64,000 bases of DNA from Alteromonas naphthalenivorans. Its GTDB lineage: Bacteria; Pseudomonadota; Gammaproteobacteria; Enterobacterales; Alteromonadaceae. Where the stretch lies: NCBI RefSeq assembly GCF_000213655.1, contig NC_015554.1, positions 2,728,001 through 2,792,000 on the forward strand. Direction: 5' to 3'. Shown here in pieces: positions 7,944 to 16,284 of this stretch. The notes below the pieces were generated by a model that was not told where the DNA came from, did no database searches, and saw nothing but the letters and a program-made list of their open reading frames with translations. Within the stretch, counting starts at the first letter, position 1; each line of letters opens with the position of its first letter. The position numbers and the translations under genes are program-made.

Positions 7944-8040
7944 GATGTGGTGTTAGGCTCGCTGACCTTCCAGCGCAGGACGCGCTAGCAGAGCCCCCAT
8001 GGATGGGTTTACGGCGAGTCAGAGAACCCAACACCACATC
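7944..8040. repeat. Hairpin repeat element 3
   Basis: The outer arm of about 23 bp (7944-7966 with 8018-8040) starts with GATGTGGTGTT against AACACCACATC. The core has AGCGC (7972-7976)/GCGCT (7982-7986), then GAGCCCCCATGGATGGGTTT and ACGGCG. The core is nearly identical to that of element 4, while the arms differ completely. Confidence 0.75.
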
Positions 8041-8053
8041 TCCCCCCCGTGCC

Positions 8054-8166
8054 GTGGGAAGAATATGTCATTGGGTTTATGACCTTCCAGCGCAGGACGC
8101 GCTGGCAGAGCCCCCATGGACGGGTTTACGGCGTGTCATAAACCCAAGGACATGTTCTTCGCCCAC
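8054..8166. repeat. Hairpin repeat element 4
   Basis: The outer arm of about 26 bp pairs 8058-8083 with 8135-8160 with two imperfect positions, extended by GTGGG/CCCAC. The inner stem CCAGCGC (8087-8093)/GCGCTGG (8099-8105) is perfect; the element 3 version has one A in place of G. The element abuts the rplS operon terminator. Confidence 0.75.
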
Positions 8167-8191
8167 AAAAAAGCCCGCTAATAAGCGGGCT
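8167..8191 (-). terminator. Terminator of the rpsP-rimM-trmD-rplS operon
   Basis: AGCCCGCT (8172-8179), loop AATA, AGCGGGCT (8184-8191). Read on the minus strand it is followed by a T-run (A's at 8167-8172 on the plus strand). It lies 37 bp downstream of the rplS stop. Confidence 0.92.
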
Positions 8192-8227
8192 CTTTCGAAG
8201 TTAACAATAACGCAAGGATTAGTAATC

Positions 8228-8587
8228 TTAGTTAAGCTTTTCTTTGATACGTGCAGATTTACCTGAACGTTCACGAAGATAGTAAAGCTTAGCACGACGA
8301 ACCGCACCGCGGCGTTTAACTTCAATTGAAGAGATAGCCGGGCTGTGTGTTTGGAACACACGCTCAACGCCTTCGCCGCTAGAAATCTTACGTACGGTAA
8401 AAGACGAGTGCAGACCACGGTTACGCTTAGCGATAACAACACCTTCATAAGCCTGAAGACGTTCTTTGTCACCTTCGGTAACGCGAACTTTAACAACTAC
8501 TGTGTCACCCGGGCCGAACCCTGGAACATCAGATTTAAGCTGTGCTTGCTCAATTTTCTTGATGATATCTTGACTGACTTTGCTCAT
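8228..8587 (-). CDS. rplS: 50S ribosomal protein L19
   Basis: 119 aa from ATG 8587. An ATG three bases upstream (8590) is possible but sits too close to the Shine-Dalgarno GAGAGGA. It contains the L19 signatures [39 protein letters not shown] and [11 protein letters not shown], here quoted only in part as landmarks. L19 sits at the 30S-50S interface near the A site. Last gene of the rpsP operon, 15-20 bp after trmD, with a strong terminator behind it. Length matches the family (115-120 aa). Confidence 0.97.
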   Translation of the reverse strand: MSKVSQDIIKKIEQAQLKSDVPGFGPGDTVVVKVRVTEGDKERLQAYEGVVIAKRNRGLHSSFTVRKISSGEGVERVFQTHSPAISSIEVKRRGAVRRAKLYYLRERSGKSARIKEKLN

Positions 8588-8605
8588 CATATCCTCTCGT
8601 CCTAG

Positions 8606-9367
8606 TTAACTGTCATCTCGCTGCAACTGCGTTTGGAATATTTCCAATAACCGCTGCTGCTCCTCAGTCAGAGCTAGGTGATTTAACAAATCAGGGCGAC
8701 GCAGTAAGGTTCTACCCAAAGACTGCATTAATCGCCACTGCCTAATTTTTTCATGATCACCACTTAACAACACATCAGGTACCGATTGACCATCTAGTAC
8801 TTCTGGCCGCGTATAATGCGGACAATCCAGAAGACCATCGGTAAAGGAATCTTCAACTGCTGAAGCTTTATGCCCCAACACGCCGGGAACTAATCTGGCA
8901 ACTGCGTCCATTAAGACCATTGCCGGCAGTTCACCGCCACTTAGAACGTAATCACCAATGGAGACTTCATCATCTACATGGCTTTCGATTACGCGCTCAT
9001 CAATTCCTTCATATCGACCACAGATTAAAATCGTACGGTCAATGCCAGCAAGACGTTGAACGCCTGCTTGGTCAAGGGGTTTCCCTTGGGGTGATAAGTA
9101 GATCACGCTACTGTTTTCGCCACCAACTTTCTTGGCAGCTTGTATAGCATCGGTAAGCGGTTTAACCATCATCAGCATGCCGGGTCCGCCACCATAGGGG
9201 CGATCGTCAACTGTGCGATGGCGGTCATGAGTAAAGTCGCGGGGGTTAAAGGTATCAACCGATAATTTACCAGACTTAACTGCCCTGCCGATTACACCCT
9301 GCTGGGTGAATGGCGCGAACATATCTGGAAACAGGCTAACTACCCCGAACCATTTTTCCGGTGTCAC
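8606..9367 (-). CDS. trmD: tRNA (guanine37-N1)-methyltransferase
   Basis: 253 aa; E. coli TrmD has 255. It transfers a methyl group from S-adenosylmethionine to G37 of tRNAs reading CNN codons, preventing +1 frameshifting. The SPOUT trefoil-knot fold shows as [24 protein letters not shown] and [15 protein letters not shown]. The start is GTG at 9367, immediately after the rimM TAA, so the two genes abut without a spacer and translation is probably coupled. The N-terminus is a few residues longer than in E. coli, where the protein begins at the equivalent of the WFGVVSLFP strand. Confidence 0.97.
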   Translation of the reverse strand: MTPEKWFGVVSLFPDMFAPFTQQGVIGRAVKSGKLSVDTFNPRDFTHDRHRTVDDRPYGGGPGMLMMVKPLTDAIQAAKKVGGENSSVIYLSPQGKPLDQAGVQRLAGIDRTILICGRYEGIDERVIESHVDDEVSIGDYVLSGGELPAMVLMDAVARLVPGVLGHKASAVEDSFTDGLLDCPHYTRPEVLDGQSVPDVLLSGDHEKIRQWRLMQSLGRTLLRRPDLLNHLALTEEQQRLLEIFQTQLQRDDS

Positions 9368-9889
9368 TTAAAACCCCGGATCCCAGTCAACTTTAATGAC
9401 CTTCGCTTCCCGATCTACCTCTTGTACAACGTCGTCGAACACAAAAGGTATTAATCTTTCTTTTTGACCAAAAGCATCGCCTACATTCGCTTTAACGTGA
9501 ACCACGTCATTGGCACCTGTATTAAATACTTCTTTCACCACACCTAAGTCGTAACCTTGCGTAGTTACCACTTTCATGCCAGTGAGCTCGCGCCAATAAA
9601 TACCATCGTCCCCTAAATCGGGAAGTTGCGAAGCGCTAATGTTTATATCCAAGTTTTTGATGCGTTCTGCATCATCTCGGTTATCCACACCAACAATCTT
9701 TGCTACCAGGCCTTTACCATGCGTTCGCCATTGGTCAATTTGGTATTCGTTTTCTTCGCCAAGGAACCAAGGCAAGTACTCAAAAATACCTTCTGGTGTT
9801 TGTGTATAGCTGTTGATTTTGACCCAACCTTTTACACCGTAAGGTGCACCGATTTTGCCAACAACCACAATGTCAGACGCTAAACTCAT
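9368..9889 (-). CDS. rimM: 16S rRNA processing protein RimM
   Basis: 173 aa, typical of the family. RimM binds S19 in the 30S head and helps late maturation. The N-terminal beta-barrel begins VVGKIGAPYGVKGWVKI, and the C-terminal PRC-barrel includes YWRELTGMKV and the end stretch IPFVFDDVVQEVD. It lies between rpsP (24 bp upstream) and trmD (abutting), as in most proteobacteria. Confidence 0.97.
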   Translation of the reverse strand: MSLASDIVVVGKIGAPYGVKGWVKINSYTQTPEGIFEYLPWFLGEENEYQIDQWRTHGKGLVAKIVGVDNRDDAERIKNLDINISASQLPDLGDDGIYWRELTGMKVVTTQGYDLGVVKEVFNTGANDVVHVKANVGDAFGQKERLIPFVFDDVVQEVDREAKVIKVDWDPGF

Positions 9890-9913
9890 CTATACTCACC
9901 AGTTAATTGCAAC

Positions 9914-10165
9914 TTACGCTGCAGATTTTTTAGCTTCTTTTACCAAGCTAGTTACGCGCTCAGATAAGCTCGCGCCAACACCAACCCAGTAATCAACACG
10001 TTCTAGGTCAACGCGTAAACGCTCTGCTTGACCTTGTGCAGTTGGGTTGAAGAAACCAACGTTTTCAATAAAACGACCGTTTCTTGCACGACGGCTATCA
10101 GCCACCACTAGTTGATAAAATGGACGCTTTTTCGCGCCACCACGCTGTAAACGAATAGTAACCAT
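9914..10165 (-). CDS. rpsP: 30S ribosomal protein S16
   Basis: 83 aa. The N-terminus [18 protein letters not shown] is diagnostic, followed by [14 protein letters not shown]. First gene of the rpsP-rimM-trmD-rplS operon; its promoter must lie in the 200-bp gap before the M20 peptidase gene. In E. coli ffh sits directly upstream, but here it is 19 kb away. Confidence 0.98.
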   Translation of the reverse strand: MVTIRLQRGGAKKRPFYQLVVADSRRARNGRFIENVGFFNPTAQGQAERLRVDLERVDYWVGVGASLSERVTSLVKEAKKSAA

Positions 10166-10366
10166 AAATGCCTCAAACTCGTTGTAGCGTTACCGTTAAC
10201 TTAATCCTTCTTTAGACGCTTATAAATTGAGCGCCTAAGAGAAGGCCGCCGAATTATACGGATATGGGCTGTGAATGCAAGTATAAATGCGGGTTAAATA
10301 GGGATTATGCATCCCTATTTATTATTTATTGGCTATTAGTGTGGAAGGAGTAAAAATTTCGCTTGC

Positions 10367-11677
10367 TTATAAGGCCTTAGCTTCCCCTAAACGATAGAGT
10401 AAAATAGCCGCTTTATGCATGTTTTGCGCAAAGGTGGACATGTCGGCCACTTCATCCTTTGTATGTCCGCCATCGCCCATTAAACCTAAACCATCAATTG
10501 CCATGTCTACATGATCTGCTGCAAATGAAATATCAGCGGCACCTGCGTTTCTTGGGTTAACCGGCGCTACAGGGCCATAACCTAAAGATTCACTCACATC
10601 ACTATACATCTTTAACAGTGCATAGTTTTGGTCGGTAGGTGCCATTGGCGGATAACCATCGGCAAAGGTTAATGTCGCAGAGGTATGCGCTAGGTTGTTC
10701 GAAGCCACTTCCTGCATAACCTTTTTAGCTTTTACCAACTCGTCGGCGGTTAATGTGCGAATGCCGCCTTTCACGGTAACTTCTTTTGCCACCACATTGG
10801 TTTTACCAAAGCCTTGTACGATAGAATTCTCGGGTTGTACTTCAACTTCAGTACCACCCGCTATTAACCCAGGGTTAAAGGTAATATTACCAACGCCCGC
10901 TAACTGTTCGCGAAAACTATTTAAAATACGAGCCGTTTCAAATATTGCACCATAGCCCACATTGTCGGTGAATATTTGTGATGAATGCGCAGGCTTGCCT
11001 GCAACATCTAACTGCCACCCTATTGAGCCGCGACGTGCAACCACCGCCGTTTTAATATCGCCATCGGCATCTTCAAACCCTAGCGCGATATCTGCCCATA
11101 TTGCTGCATCAACTAAAGCTTTCTTAGATAGTGAAAGTGGGCGGCCACTACTTTCTTCATCGCCTGTCATCACTACTTTAATACTGATTTTATCGAGTAA
11201 ATCTAAGGCTTTCAGCGCTTGCAGTGCCGCAATAATAATCACATCGCCGCCTTTCATATCGGTGATGCCAGGCCCTGCAATATGGGTGTCATCAACGACA
11301 CTGTAGTGCTGAAATGCATCATCTTTAGCAAATACTGTATCTAAATGGCCTATCATCAGAATCTTTGGCCCCGAATTGCCATAGCTGGCCACTAAGTGCC
11401 CAGCCCGATTAAATTCACTTCCATCAACCCACTGGGTATCAAAACCCATTGCATCGAACTCGGCTTGATAAATAGCCCCTACTTTTTTGACTCCGTCGAA
11501 ATTCATGGTGCCACTATTGATATTCACCGTTTTTTCTAACAGCGCTTGGGATTGGGTGAGGTTATCATTAATATGCTTTGTAATTTTCTGCTCGGTGGCA
11601 GTATTAGCCATACTGGTTTGGCTAAACATGAATAGCATGCCAACGAACAAAGTGTTGAATTTGATTCTTTTGATCAT
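10367..11677 (-). CDS. M20-family metallopeptidase (glutamate carboxypeptidase-like), secreted
   Basis: 436 aa from ATG 11677, preceded by AAGAGA at good spacing; an upstream ATG at 11701 lacks a comparable site. The signal peptide spans about residues 1-24, cleaved near SMA-NT. Zinc-ligand motifs of M20 enzymes are visible: IGHLDTVF (His, Asp), GITDMKGGD, TGDEESSGR (catalytic and metal Glu) and a late His in GDGGHTKDE. The central dimerisation domain includes KPAHSSQI. It is most like glutamate carboxypeptidase/CPG2 and would remove C-terminal residues from peptides or folates in the periplasm. Monocistronic. Confidence 0.85.
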   Translation of the reverse strand: MIKRIKFNTLFVGMLFMFSQTSMANTATEQKITKHINDNLTQSQALLEKTVNINSGTMNFDGVKKVGAIYQAEFDAMGFDTQWVDGSEFNRAGHLVASYGNSGPKILMIGHLDTVFAKDDAFQHYSVVDDTHIAGPGITDMKGGDVIIIAALQALKALDLLDKISIKVVMTGDEESSGRPLSLSKKALVDAAIWADIALGFEDADGDIKTAVVARRGSIGWQLDVAGKPAHSSQIFTDNVGYGAIFETARILNSFREQLAGVGNITFNPGLIAGGTEVEVQPENSIVQGFGKTNVVAKEVTVKGGIRTLTADELVKAKKVMQEVASNNLAHTSATLTFADGYPPMAPTDQNYALLKMYSDVSESLGYGPVAPVNPRNAGAADISFAADHVDMAIDGLGLMGDGGHTKDEVADMSTFAQNMHKAAILLYRLGEAKAL

Positions 11678-11885
11678 GAATTTTCTCTTATTTATTATCA
11701 TTTAAGGCTTGAATAGAAACAGGAAGAATAATGAGAGTAAAACGGGCGTTCTGTAATGTCTAGTGCGACGAAAAAAGGGAATGTTAGTGAATAATGTTTT
11801 ATTAGAAGCCGTTAAAAATGCGTAAACAGTTTTGCGACATGGGCCCAAGTTGACCCATGTCATATGAGAGTTTTATAGCTGTAGT

Positions 11886-12545
11886 TTATAAACCTAACTG
11901 AGCCAACGTTACATTCGCATCGTTATAATCAAGGGCAATAAATCGATAACCTGATTCATTTTTTAAAATTAAGCTGGGAAAGCCCTGGGCGCCAATAGCT
12001 TGCCCCATGTTTATTTCTTCTATTAATGTTCGTTGAGTTTCTGCGCTGTTTAAGTCTTCTTCGAATTGCTCTGGGTTTAATCCTAACTCGCTGGCCAGTT
12101 CAATCAACGTACTGTCATTGGACGGACTCATGGCGCGAAGATAGTACCCTTGTTGAATAGCATTTATCATCGATTCTTCTTTACTGGCATCTTGATTTCT
12201 TGCAGCAATTACCGCACGGCATGACGGATAAGTTGAGCGTCGTGGCTCGCATTTTTCCCAAAAATCAAAGTTGAATGTGGTACCCGGCACCCGCTGCATA
12301 ATGGTTTTCCAATATCCGCTGATGGCAGCTTGCATAGCACTTGGCATGGGTTCGTTAGAATCGGGCGCTAGCCCGCCTAATACATATCGCACCTCTATGT
12401 GATCTGGCAGGTTTTGTTTTATGGTGTTCCATACTGGTACAAACGCCCAGCACCAACTGCACATGGGGTCGTGCACGTAGTAGAGAATAGATTTACTACC
12501 TTGCTGTGTTACTTGTTGTCTGGGCTGATGCACTGGCTTTTCCAA
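11886..12545 (-). CDS. Cytoplasmic DsbA-family thioredoxin-fold protein
   Basis: 219 aa without a signal peptide. A CSWC active site (Cys29 and Cys32) follows a first strand ILYYVHDPM. The DsbA-type helical insertion follows, and the cis-Pro loop is GAQGFPSLIL. The sequence resembles the FrnE/PoxJ-like group of DsbA-family proteins found in the cytoplasm of proteobacteria. A thiol oxidoreductase or isomerase role is expected; the partner is unknown. Divergent from metY, with 148 bp between them holding met boxes on the metY side. Confidence 0.82.
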   Translation of the reverse strand: MEKPVHQPRQQVTQQGSKSILYYVHDPMCSWCWAFVPVWNTIKQNLPDHIEVRYVLGGLAPDSNEPMPSAMQAAISGYWKTIMQRVPGTTFNFDFWEKCEPRRSTYPSCRAVIAARNQDASKEESMINAIQQGYYLRAMSPSNDSTLIELASELGLNPEQFEEDLNSAETQRTLIEEINMGQAIGAQGFPSLILKNESGYRFIALDYNDANVTLAQLGL

Positions 12546-12603
12546 AACACTCTCCTACATTTAATTAACAAATAAATTTTTAATACTTCACAAGTAAAGA
12601 TTT

Positions 12604-12633
12604 TTGGATTACCTTGATCAAAAGCTTTATAGA
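12604..12633 (+). promoter_or_regulatory. Candidate metY promoter
   Basis: TTGGAT (12604-12609) and TATAGA (12628-12633) are 18 bp apart. The -10 element overlaps the first met box, which fits repression by promoter occlusion. Both hexamers are imperfect. Confidence 0.4.
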
Positions 12634-12662
12634 CGTCTAACCATCTAAACATCTAAACGCAC
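12631..12662 (+). promoter_or_regulatory. MetJ met-box array upstream of metY
   Basis: Four consecutive 8-bp units: AGACGTCT (a perfect consensus met box), AACCATCT, AAACATCT and AAACGCAC. MetJ dimers bind tandem 8-bp boxes cooperatively with S-adenosylmethionine as corepressor. The array ends 31 bp before the metY ATG. Confidence 0.85.
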
Positions 12663-12693
12663 AAAATATGAATTAACTTTTAAGGTATGTTCA

Positions 12694-13971
12694 ATGAAAC
12701 CAGAAACCATTGCATTACACGCAGGCTATACTAGCGAAGAAACTACAAAAGCAGCAACTACTCCTATTTATCAAACCACATCGTTTACGTTTGATAATAC
12801 GCAACATGGTGCTGATTTGTTCGACCTTAAAGTGCCAGGTTATATCTACAGTAGAATTATGAACCCCACCAATGCTGTGTTAGAGCAGCGTTTAACTGAA
12901 TTAGAAGGTGGTGTTGGGGCATTAGCGGTAGCCTCTGGCATGGCCGCTATTCGCTACGCCATAGAAGCTATCGCAGAAGTCGGTAGCAATATTGTAAGTG
13001 TTGGACAGTTATACGGCGGCACCTACAACCTTTTTGCGCATACTTTTCCTCGCCAAGGTATTCAAACTACCTTCGTACAAGCAAATGACTTCGACGGCCT
13101 TGCTGCTGCTATTGATGAAAATACCAAAGCGGTATTTTGCGAGTCTATTGGTAACCCTGCAGGAAACGTTGTTGATATTAAACGTTGGGCCGATATTGCA
13201 CATGCCGCAGGCGTGCCGTTAATTGTTGATAACACCGTTGCCACCCCTATTCTTTGCAAGGTGTTCGATCACGGTGCAGATATAGCCATTCACTCCCTAA
13301 CCAAATATATTGGCGGTCACGGCACTACCGTGGGCGGCATTATTGTTGATTCAGGTAACTTTGACTGGGCTGCTCAGCCAGAACGATTCAGTATGCTGAC
13401 TACACCCGATCCTAGCTACCATGGCGTTACTTACACAGAAGCACTTGGCCCAGCTGCTTATATTGGCCGCTGCCGCGTAGTGCCTCTGCGTAATACAGGG
13501 GCTGCACTTTCAGCACAAAGTGCGTTTAATATTATGCAAGGTTTAGAAACCTTATCGTTACGGATGGAGCGCCACTGCGAAAACGCAGAAAAAGTGGCTG
13601 CGTTTCTTGAAAAGCACCCTTCAGTGAATTGGGTTAACTATGCGGCTCTGCCTGATAGTGAGCACTTCGACACCTGCCAACGCATTTGTGGCGGTAAAGC
13701 GGCCGGTATTATTAGCTTTGGGATTCAAGGTGGATTGCCAGCAGGCGCTAAGTTTATCGACGCCCTACAGCTAATTCTACGCTTAGTTAATATTGGTGAT
13801 GCAAAGTCTTTAGCCTGTCACCCTGCTAGCACTACACACCGTCAATTAAATGCTGATGAGCTTGCATCGGCCGGCGTTAGTGAAGATATGGTTCGTATTT
13901 CGGTAGGTATTGAACATATTGACGATATTATAGCTGACATCGAGCAAGCCCTCATTGCTAGCCAAAGCTGA
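12694..13971 (+). CDS. metY: O-acetylhomoserine sulfhydrylase / aminocarboxypropyltransferase
   Basis: 425 aa, a PLP-dependent Cys/Met-metabolism enzyme. Family landmarks are YIYSRIMNPTNAVLEQRL, ASGMAAIRYA, the PLP-stacking region QLYGGTYNLF, VDNTVATP and the Schiff-base lysine in SLTKYIGGHG (about Lys204). The long insertion after the lysine (FSMLTTPDPSYHG) is typical of O-acetylhomoserine (thiol)-lyases rather than MetB/MetC. It makes homocysteine from O-acetylhomoserine and sulfide. Regulation by MetJ is indicated by the adjacent met boxes. It links to the sulfate-assimilation genes at the right end of the window. Confidence 0.92.
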   Translation: MKPETIALHAGYTSEETTKAATTPIYQTTSFTFDNTQHGADLFDLKVPGYIYSRIMNPTNAVLEQRLTELEGGVGALAVASGMAAIRYAIEAIAEVGSNIVSVGQLYGGTYNLFAHTFPRQGIQTTFVQANDFDGLAAAIDENTKAVFCESIGNPAGNVVDIKRWADIAHAAGVPLIVDNTVATPILCKVFDHGADIAIHSLTKYIGGHGTTVGGIIVDSGNFDWAAQPERFSMLTTPDPSYHGVTYTEALGPAAYIGRCRVVPLRNTGAALSAQSAFNIMQGLETLSLRMERHCENAEKVAAFLEKHPSVNWVNYAALPDSEHFDTCQRICGGKAAGIISFGIQGGLPAGAKFIDALQLILRLVNIGDAKSLACHPASTTHRQLNADELASAGVSEDMVRISVGIEHIDDIIADIEQALIASQS

Positions 13972-14403
13972 GCACTTGAAGCTGCTAAGCTAAGCGCTCA
14001 AAGCTTTTAAGCTTTGCACTTCAAAGTGCTTTATTACATTTAGGTACGTCGGGGTTCCAGGTTATAAATGGAACCCCAGACTTTTGTTTTTTACTTTGAA
14101 CCCAGCCGTTTTCTACTCTTGTTTTTTCTTTTCTAAAATCTTTTCTTTTTTAGCTATTTCTTTGCGACTTCCGGCTTCTCTTACAAATTTTTAACCCGGC
14201 CCGCGTAAGTCAGGGCAAGCCAGGTTCCACCCACCTGATTTACTGCAACTGTAGTCGAATGAATAAATCAACTTTTCCTAATTCAGCGTATAGTCATAAC
14301 GATTAATCGTTCTCGGCTTCTGTTCGAACGCATCAATAGCGCAAATTAGATACGGTTTTCCGTAGCGTCGCTTTATCCTGTTGAAAATTTAAAAGAGGTT
14401 ATT
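13972..14403. other. Non-coding stretch between metY and the ABC exporter
   Basis: The first 120 bp hold two or three short hairpins and the metY terminator. From about 14093 there is a pyrimidine-rich stretch, and further right a short ACGGTTTTCCGT palindrome. No reading frame or RNA gene was recognised. The ABC exporter promoter presumably lies here. Confidence 0.5.
14051..14092 (+). terminator. Rho-independent terminator of metY
   Basis: GGGGTTCCA (14051-14059) pairs with TGGAACCCC (14069-14077), followed by AGAC and a T-rich run. An additional small hairpin, GCACTT/AAGTGC, lies just upstream near 14016. Confidence 0.85.
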
Positions 14404-16164
14404 TTGGCAACACCGTTAAATGAAGTGTCAACAAAACAAGTACTGCAGTGGATAGGTTCACACTTAAGCCAATACAAAAAACGTGTCGCTGGGGCCATTG
14501 CCGCCTTGTTTACTGCCGCTATAGCATGGTTAATGTTAGGACAAGGCATTAAATATGCTATCGATAGCGGCTTTGTAGAAAGCGCTTCTGAAACCTTAAA
14601 CCAAGCCACGGTTATTGTATTGGTAATAACGCTAATTGCCTGCATTGCGACCTATGCCCGCTTTTACTTGATGACATGGTTGGGCGAGAGAGTCAGTGCC
14701 GATATTAGAAATCAGGTTTACTCTCATTTGCTCTCACTTCCTCCTTCATTTTTCGCAGAGCTTAGAACCGGTGAGGTTATTTCTCGCTTCACTAGCGACA
14801 CTACGGTAATTCAAACCGTGGTAGGTATGAGCCTCTCTATGACACTTCGCTCGGTAGTAACATTTATTGGCGCGTTAGTGTTGATGGGTATATCTAGTCC
14901 CCTACTTACTTTTTGCGTCATCATCGCTGTACCTGCTGTACTTGTACCCATAAAAGTTTTAGCACCACAAGTACGCAAGTTCGCTAAAATCAGCCAAGAT
15001 AAGGTGGCAGATTTAGGCTCTCACATTGATGAAAGCCTGCATGAAATTATGACGGTTCAAGCGTACACCGCAGAAGACAAAGAACGCGCTCACTTTTCTT
15101 CACGAGTAGAGTCGGCGATGAATGCAGCTAAACATCGTATCCATTATCGGTCTTTATTAATTGGCTGCATTATGTGCTTAAGCATGACAGCGATAATATT
15201 TATTGCATGGGTAGGCGCACGCCAAGTTTTAGAAGGCAAAATGACCGTTGGGGAATTGTCCGCCTTTCTATTTTATGCAGTGATGGCAGGTGGCAGTATT
15301 GCTACTGTGAGTGAAGTAATTGGTGAAGTGCAACGAGGCGTAGGCGCTAGTGAACGCCTTTATCAGCTACTGAATGCAACATCAGACGTGACCTCGCTGT
15401 CTGAACACTCCGCTTCATCTCAAGTGCCTCAGGTAGCGCCCGCTATTGCGTTCAAAGACATGAGTTTTGGCTACCCAGGCACTAAGCCATTATTTAACAA
15501 CCTAAACTTGAATATAAAAGCCGGTGAGAACCTTGCGTTGGTAGGGGCGAGTGGCGCTGGAAAATCATCACTATTCCAATTACTTATGCGTTTTTATGAC
15601 CCCACTACCGGTGAAATCACGTTTGACGACACGCCCATTGTGGGCATGCCGCTAAGATGCTTGCGCCAACATATCGCCATTGTTACCCAAGAGCCTGTAG
15701 TATTCGCCAGTAGCGTAATGGAAAATATTCGCTATGGCAGCCCGAATGCAAGTGACGACGAAGTGATTAATGCAGCCAAAAAAGCCTTTGCTCATGAGTT
15801 TATCGATAATCTAGAAAACCGATATCACACTCAGTTGGGTGAGCGTGGCATCAAACTTTCTGGTGGTCAGAAACAACGTATCGCTATAGCCCGTGCAATA
15901 TTAGCAAATCGCCCTATCTTACTTTTAGATGAAGCAACAAGTGCGCTAGATGCCATGAGTGAACGTATGGTTCAACAGGCAATGAATCGTTTAATGGAAG
16001 GCAAGACCAGTATTGTTATCGCACATCGCCTTGCCACCGTTCAGCATGCAGATCGCATTGTGGTAATGGATAAAGGCAAAATTGTCAGTATCGGAACGCA
16101 TGCACAATTAATGAAAAGCGATACCCTGTACAGGGAATACGCTGAACTGCAATTGCTTAGCTAA
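14404..16164 (+). CDS. ABC-type exporter, fused membrane and ATPase domains
   Basis: 586 aa from a TTG start preceded by AAGAGG at good spacing. The N-terminal half (about 20-310) has six membrane helices. The C-terminal nucleotide-binding domain (about 340-575) has Walker A GASGAGKSS, Q-loop VTQEPVVF, signature LSGGQKQR, Walker B ILLLDEATSALD and H-loop AHRLATV. Length and layout match MsbA/MdlB/BmrA-type homodimeric half-transporters. It is not next to lpxK, so lipid A flippase function should not be assumed. The substrate is unknown; a neighbouring RND pump suggests a detoxification cluster (inference). Confidence 0.9.
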   Translation: MATPLNEVSTKQVLQWIGSHLSQYKKRVAGAIAALFTAAIAWLMLGQGIKYAIDSGFVESASETLNQATVIVLVITLIACIATYARFYLMTWLGERVSADIRNQVYSHLLSLPPSFFAELRTGEVISRFTSDTTVIQTVVGMSLSMTLRSVVTFIGALVLMGISSPLLTFCVIIAVPAVLVPIKVLAPQVRKFAKISQDKVADLGSHIDESLHEIMTVQAYTAEDKERAHFSSRVESAMNAAKHRIHYRSLLIGCIMCLSMTAIIFIAWVGARQVLEGKMTVGELSAFLFYAVMAGGSIATVSEVIGEVQRGVGASERLYQLLNATSDVTSLSEHSASSQVPQVAPAIAFKDMSFGYPGTKPLFNNLNLNIKAGENLALVGASGAGKSSLFQLLMRFYDPTTGEITFDDTPIVGMPLRCLRQHIAIVTQEPVVFASSVMENIRYGSPNASDDEVINAAKKAFAHEFIDNLENRYHTQLGERGIKLSGGQKQRIAIARAILANRPILLLDEATSALDAMSERMVQQAMNRLMEGKTSIVIAHRLATVQHADRIVVMDKGKIVSIGTHAQLMKSDTLYREYAELQLLS

Positions 16165-16284
16165 GCTGCCTATGGTGCTATAACACTAGAATTTTGCTTG
16201 GGTTAAGTGGCAATAAAAGAACGCGAAAACAGCCACTAATTATCATTATTAGAAAAATAAAAAACTAAAAGATTTCGGAAAAAA

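Noticed and set aside
8003..8266. An 87-residue plus-strand frame through the repeat array
   Set aside because: It reads through two hairpin elements and the rplS terminator into rplS, has no ribosome site, and its composition follows from the repeats.
14404..16164. Naming the ABC exporter msbA
   Set aside because: Length and motifs fit, but there is no lpxK neighbour and no feature separating MsbA from other exporters.
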